Source of the DNA: Cudoniella acicularis
Lineage: Eukaryota > Ascomycota > Leotiomycetes > Helotiales > Helotiaceae
Direction: 5' to 3'
DNA length: 13,207 nucleotides
NCBI GenBank assembly: GCA_013054445.1
Contig: JAAMPI010001545.1
Coordinates: 1-13,207, forward strand
The stretch's first letter is position 1, and each line of letters opens with the position of its first letter. A program made the translations under genes and the position numbers. The notes beneath the pieces were generated by a model. The model was not told the DNA's origin and did not search any database. It saw nothing but the letters and a program-made list of their open reading frames with translations. Positions 9,667-13,207 of this stretch are shown here, in pieces.

Positions 9667-10413
9667 TTCAAAAGCGCACGGTATTTGTATTATAAGGAGT
9701 GGTAATGATACCAGGCCGACTGTAGACATAATCTGGAACTCTGCTTCTGTCTGGGTAGGTTGGGACACTGGAGTCTATTGGAAGGGATTTAGATCGGAAT
9801 GCACAGGTCCTTGTGGTTGCTTTGTGCTACACGCTATGCTTTCAATCATGTTCAATATATGCGACCTACTGGACACAGCTAAATACTCCTCGCTTTCTAT
9901 TTCCATTAGCTTCTCTGAAACAGACAGCCTAGGTCGTCACAAGCAAGGAGTTGATTGCCACAAATGGAGAAACAATGCGTCTTTTTTGTTCTCGTGACGA
10001 CGACACTACAAATTCGAAAACTTCACCTAGGCATGGTGCCTCTGCGCGTGAGTCAAATTCCATAGAGCCCGTTACCTGTCTCGGCTTCTGGGTCAGTGGC
10101 GAATTCCAGCCATTCCCCTCTCAGCCTTGTTCCGATCGGGATTCTGCGATCACGTGAATCTCGCTGCAGGGTATTTTAGCGCCTCCCTTCTGCCCCTCCG
10201 CTCGCCGCTTCTTTGATTCCCCATCACGACGCAATCAATTCGATTCCTTCTCAACAACACCACCTCGACTTGATCGCTGCAAACTTGTTTCTCGCGATAA
10301 TCTCCACTCTCCCCAAACAGTCTCTAGAATCTGATATCAGCGATACATCCTCGCACCACTCTCTTGATCCAATACCAACACCAGCCCAAAGAGACCCAGG
10401 AACACTCGAGTTT
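9667..10413. other. Intergenic: Asterix-like 3' flank, eIF1 promoter and leader
   Basis: No gene is supported. From 9667 to about 10000 is the 3' flank of the Asterix-like gene, with no clear AATAAA. From about 10100 on the sequence becomes the eIF1 promoter: a TCACGTGA palindrome at 10150-10157, then a pyrimidine-rich stretch (about 10175-10225), then a CA- and CT-rich leader. There is no ATG between 10034 and the eIF1 start, consistent with a clean leader of a highly expressed gene. ORFs here on both strands are short and featureless. Confidence 0.65.
10150..10157. promoter_or_regulatory. TCACGTGA palindrome (CACGTG E-box) upstream of eIF1
   Basis: A perfect 8-bp palindrome with a CACGTG core lies 257 nt before the eIF1 ATG and just upstream of the pyrimidine-rich leader. 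CACGTG is bound by basic helix-loop-helix factors such as Cbf1 in fungi. Its position fits a proximal promoter element, but binding is inferred only. Confidence 0.4.
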
Positions 10414-11155
10414 ATGTCAATCGAAAATCTCAAGACCTTCGGTATGAATTCTCTCTGCTTTGCGAAAGATCGCCTCTCTACCAATCTGCGATGAGGAGAC
10501 CATCGTCGCCACCTCGCAGGCTTGGTTGTTGAGGTCTCTGACGACGCAAACCCTTCCCCTCCCTCCAAAGCCTTATCGCAGATCTACAGCTAACTTGCAT
10601 TGTACCACAGACCCCTTCGCCGAAGCCGACGAAGGTACAGGAGAGACCAAGCAGTCGCAAAGCTACATACACATTCGTATTCAGCGTAAGTTTATCTTTT
10701 GCTCATCCCTTTGTTGTGCGCCCTGCGCACAGCCCCGCGTCTGACGCCACAGGTTGAGATAAGCGGGCTGACTCTATTCTTCCAACAGAGCGCAATGGTC
10801 GTAAGACTTTGACCACTGTCCAAGGTCTTCCCAAGAAATTTGACCAATGGAAAATCCTCAGGGTCATCAAGAAGAAGTTCGGTATGTGTATTTCTGCGTT
10901 AACAATTCAACCCCGGCGAAGTTCCGAACAAACTCTAACATAGAGGCAGCTTGCAATGGCACTGTCGTTGTCGACGATGATATGGGAGAGGTGATTCAGC
11001 TTCAGGGCGATCAACGCAATGACGTACAGAAGTTCCTCATCGATAAGAAGGAAGGCCTTGAGCTCGATCCCAAGACCATCAAGGTAAAGAAATGCCCATG
11101 TATTCCTGGCTCTTGACAGTTACTAAGTGGTTTTCTCCAGATCCATGGTTTTTAA
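10414..11155 (+). CDS. SUI1: Translation initiation factor eIF1 (SUI1)
   Basis: Exons are 10414-10441, 10611-10685, 10789-10881, 10950-11083 and 11141-11155, joining to 114 residues. eIF1 binds the 40S subunit near the P site, promotes scanning and rejects wrong start codons. The N-terminus is MSIENLKTFDPFAEADE. The SUI1 fold spans about residues 27-114, with YIHIRIQQRNGRKTLTTVQG, KKKFACNGTVV, GEVIQLQGDQRNDV and the conserved end KTIKIHGF. Introns are 169, 103, 68 and 57 nt, all GT-AG; the first, longest one has CAGCTAAC near its end. In intron 3, acceptors at 10943 and 10949 both keep frame; I chose 10949 because it gives the conserved FACNGT. The start context is poor (TTTATG), as expected for eIF1, whose own level is known to be autoregulated through a weak start context. 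Confidence 0.96.
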
Positions 11156-11803
11156 ACCCTTCGAATCCGGCCCCACCAGCGTTCGTGATGAGGACCCACG
11201 ATAGAAGTGTGTTGACACCAATATTTCCCTTGCAAACTTCTTGCCGCGCCTCTTGACCTGAACGGCTGAGTCGATCTGATCATTCACCACAACCACAGAG
11301 GTCGATAATGGGGCGTTCGATGATACCCGCATTCTTAAATAGAACGCAAAGATGGCTTGGATTGGTCTGGAAGGAAAGGTTCTTTCTAGTTTGCTATGGC
11401 ATTGGAATTTGCTATTTTGCATTCATTACATGTGTATTAGACGTGGATTCAGCATGTCCCTGCTCTCCACAATTAGGACTAGAGGCGTAGCATGGATTCC
11501 GACAAACAATAAATACACATTATCACAATATGATTTCCCTCGTTGTAGCTGTGGCTTGTTGCTCCTCAAAATATTTCCTAGCATTCGTTTCCTTTCTGCG
11601 ATTTGAAGAAACAGTTGGCTGATGGTTTTGCCTTCAGAGCCAACATCGAGTACACTCGTTTACAAAATCTAACCTCGTCCCTGAAAGCCTCGTGTACATA
11701 ATCTACAGTATCTAGGTCATCTTCTAGTGTTACAGTCTCTTCGTTCACCTCATACAACGGCCGTCGATGTCAATTCCACGATCCTTTGCCTCCCCATTTT
11801 CAA
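11156..11803. other. Convergent intergenic region, eIF1 and mitochondrial-protein 3' flanks
   Basis: The two flanking genes converge here. I see no supported gene. A 99-codon minus-strand ORF (11422-11123) crosses the last eIF1 exon and has no family features; plus-strand ORFs at 11308-11606 are short. The only clear signal is a plus-strand AATAAA at 11508-11513. Confidence 0.6.
11508..11513 (+). terminator. AATAAA, possible eIF1 poly(A) signal
   Basis: AATAAA lies 353 nt after the eIF1 stop codon and about 290 nt before the end of the convergent gene. It is the only exact plus-strand AATAAA I noticed in this flank. Fungal poly(A) signals are degenerate, so the site may not be the one used. 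Confidence 0.3.
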
Positions 11804-12755
11804 TTACACCCCCCGATTTAGCCACCCTTTCACTTCTTCCAACGAAGTCTCGCGCGTCGTTCCCCAAATCTGCCAATCGCCAGGCCTCCAATTGCTGTAT
11901 GTCCTTTGCACGACCACATACTCCACAACATCCTTCTCTTTCCCACTGCCCCCCACCACCACTCCATTCCTCGCCCTCGTTAACCGCTGGGTACTGCAAA
12001 TTCTTACAACAGCCTGCCTCACAGCCGCTCCATCAATCGGGAATCGCGCCGCCCTGTTACCGACCAGCTTCGCCCGCCTGTTATACTTCACCAACTCCCA
12101 CGTCACCTGCTCCCCTCGAGGCCGCGAGGCAATACGGGCACGGAAACTGTCGTAAATGCCGTCACAGCAAATCTTCCTCAGCGTCGGCGTCTCGGCCGCG
12201 GCAAATGAGCTATACATTTGTTTATGAAGCGCGAGGGCGGTTGGAATTATGATGCTCGAGTTGAGTTTTAGCTCTCGGCGCCCGAAGCTGGACTTTCCTT
12301 TGGGAGACGAATATTTGAGGATGATGAGGGAAAATAGGTCGCGGAATTTGAAGCGAATGCGGTTCCATTGAAGCTTGAAGGCCGAAAGAGGCTCTTGTAT
12401 TGGGGAGGGTTGATTTCGAAAGGAGGGGTGGATGTAAGTATCTGCAATGAGGGTTAGCTTTAGTGACGAAAGGCACTGAATAAATAGAGTTTTTACCTTG
12501 GAGGAGACCCATGTCTGAGGGTACCTGTTGAATCTCTTTAGAGACCACCTTCAAGCTTTTTTTCTGCTCGCTGGGCTGGACGCATGACTTGCGGCTGGAT
12601 CTGTTGCGCTCGCAGAGATACACATTGAGAGAAACATCGTCGCGGTATTTGTGAAGACAAGCTAACTGCCGCACTGAGCGGACGTCGGAAGTGGGTGGCC
12701 ATGAGGGGAGAGACGGGGGAAGTGGTGTGTCCTGGAGACTTTTTTTTGAAGGCAT
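11804..12755 (-). CDS. Mitochondrial Tim44-like protein, mL45/Mba1 type; N-terminal frame uncertain
   Basis: The body is secure: exon 2 (12441-11804) joins exon 1 (ending 12497) across a 55-nt GT-AG intron (12496-12442) with GCTAACC and TTGCAG. It encodes QVPSDMGLLQDTYIHPSF, KQMYSSFAAAETPTLRKICC, EQVTWELVKYNRRAKLVGNR, VVVQRTYSNWRPGDWQIWGT and ends WLNRGV. These resemble fungal Tim44-like proteins of the mL45/Mba1 group, which link mitochondrial ribosomes to the inner membrane for protein insertion. The uninterrupted spliced frame begins at 12755 (298 residues) but gives an N-terminus that is not presequence-like. One frame over, ATG 12702 encodes MATHFRRPLSAAVSLSSQIP followed by RRCFS: arginine-rich, with no acidic residue in the first 46 and an R-x-F|S processing motif. 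It merges with the body only if one base is removed near the A7 run (12563-12557), or through an unseen intron. I judge 12702 the likelier true start. Exact orthology (mL45 or Mba1) is uncertain. Confidence 0.82.
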
Positions 12756-12773
12756 TCGGTAAAACTATGGGGA

Positions 12774-12778
12774 ATTGG
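12774..12778 (-). promoter_or_regulatory. CCAAT box ahead of the mitochondrial Tim44-like gene
   Basis: CCAAT on the minus strand lies about 20 nt before the 12755 ATG and 72 nt before the 12702 ATG. Fungal CCAAT boxes (HAP complex, common on mitochondrial genes) usually sit upstream of the transcription start, so this spacing suits translation from 12702 better than from 12755. A five-base motif can occur by chance. Confidence 0.3.
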
Positions 12779-13050
12779 CAAAGCTAGGATCTTTGGCTCC
12801 GTGATTTAAACTTGCTCCTGTGGGCAGCCATTACTGGAATAACTTTATTTAAAAATGGAATATATACTGGGAAGATAGAAAAAGTCATATCTCCAGCATC
12901 TAGAGAAAAGAAAGAGAGTGAAATGGCGATTTGAATTGCTGATTTCGTCCTTCTGGCATAGCGTTGTGTCAGTCTTCAGGGGTGTCGAAGCTCGAAATCC
13001 GGGGAACCGTCAGTAGCGGCTGTGCCAACTGCAGGGTGTTTTCTGCCAGC

Positions 13051-13120
13051 TCTCCTCTTCTCCCCCTTCTTCCCCTTCTTCCTTTTCATACTTCTGTTCT
13101 CCTTCTCTTCTCTTTTCCCC
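13051..13120 (+). promoter_or_regulatory. CT-rich tract, likely promoter or leader of an off-window gene
   Basis: About 70 bases consist almost entirely of C and T on the plus strand, with repeated CCCTTCTTCC-like units. Such tracts commonly lie just upstream of transcription starts in filamentous fungi and are read on the coding strand, so they point to a rightward gene. Confidence 0.5.
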
Positions 13121-13207
13121 GCCCAATTAATTTTACCTCGACCTCCTTTCACACCCCGACTGCAATGCGGCAGCACATGCCCAAATCTCCCTAAGTCTGG
13201 CTCCCTC

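Larger units (their letters stand above)
12756..13207. promoter_or_regulatory. Upstream region of the mitochondrial gene and of a gene beyond the right edge
   Basis: No coding gene is supported. The left part is the promoter of the minus-strand mitochondrial gene, with a CCAAT box at 12778-12774 and AT-rich, TATA-like sequence near 12845-12875. From 13051 the plus strand becomes strongly pyrimidine-rich and holds a CCAAT (13123-13127), which suggests a plus-strand transcript starting near the right edge. A 9-codon ATG frame (13165-13194) would be an uORF of that transcript. Confidence 0.5.

Noticed and set aside
9180..9671. 163-codon minus-strand ORF
   Set aside because: It is antisense to the five-exon Asterix-like gene, whose spliced product is coherent and family-like. 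The antisense product has no recognisable features.
9512..9997. 161-codon plus-strand ORF
   Set aside because: It reads through the intron at 9527-9576 of the Asterix-like gene in the wrong frame and continues into the 3' flank.
10228..10242. B-box-like AATTCGATTCC suggesting a tRNA
   Set aside because: There is no A box and no cloverleaf around it. It lies in the eIF1 leader.
11123..11422. 99-codon minus-strand ORF with a basic segment (VKRRGKKFAR)
   Set aside because: It overlaps the last intron and exon of eIF1, and I found no family resemblance and no splice partner.
11767..12252. 161-codon plus-strand ORF rich in Ser and Pro
   Set aside because: It is antisense to exon 2 of the mitochondrial Tim44-like gene, whose protein is clearly conserved in style.

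Overview
The window looks like nuclear DNA of a filamentous ascomycete (Pezizomycotina). The evidence is spliceosomal introns of about 45-60 nt with GTRNGT donors and CTAAC/CTRAY branch sites, a fungal-type Mediator subunit 12 that starts MT-RP, a fungal Rgd1-type F-BAR protein with a Gln/Pro linker, and pyrimidine-rich promoters. The class cannot be fixed by eye; Leotiomycetes is a weak guess. I see no bacterial, viral, transposon, CRISPR, rRNA or tRNA features.

Layout, left to right. (1) 1-1699, minus: the 5' part of an RGD1-like gene (F-BAR domain, Gln/Pro-rich linker; the expected RhoGAP domain lies beyond the left edge), with 4 introns. (2) 1700-2537: intergenic. (3) 2538-7221, minus: a complete MED12/SRB8 gene with 2 introns. 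One of these must be a GC-AG intron, and a 4-codon uORF overlaps the start codon. (4) 7222-9106: a 1.9-kb divergent intergenic region with no supported gene. It holds an inverted repeat in the MED12 leader and one unrecognised 245-codon ORF. (5) 9107-9666, plus: a five-exon gene of very small exons (one is 17 nt), each too short to stand out as an ORF. It encodes a 117-residue membrane protein of the Asterix (ASTER, formerly UPF0139) family. (6) 9667-10413: intergenic, including the promoter and ATG-free leader of the next gene. (7) 10414-11155, plus: eIF1 (SUI1), five exons, 114 residues. (8) 11156-11803: convergent 3' flanks. (9) 11804-12755, minus: a mitochondrial Tim44-like/mL45-Mba1-type protein. 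Its N-terminus has a reading-frame conflict at an A7 run: a textbook mitochondrial presequence sits one frame off the body of the protein. (10) 12756-13207: upstream region, with a CT-rich tract that probably belongs to a plus-strand gene beginning beyond the right edge.

The genes are unrelated housekeeping functions: Rho GTPase/membrane curvature control, the Mediator kinase module, ER membrane-protein folding, start-codon selection, and mitochondrial translation or membrane insertion. They do not form a cluster or pathway. I did not find a new biological system. The observations worth checking concern gene structure and translational control: the GC-AG intron, the hidden micro-exon gene, the frame conflict, the overlapping uORF, and the weak start context and tandem splice acceptors of eIF1.
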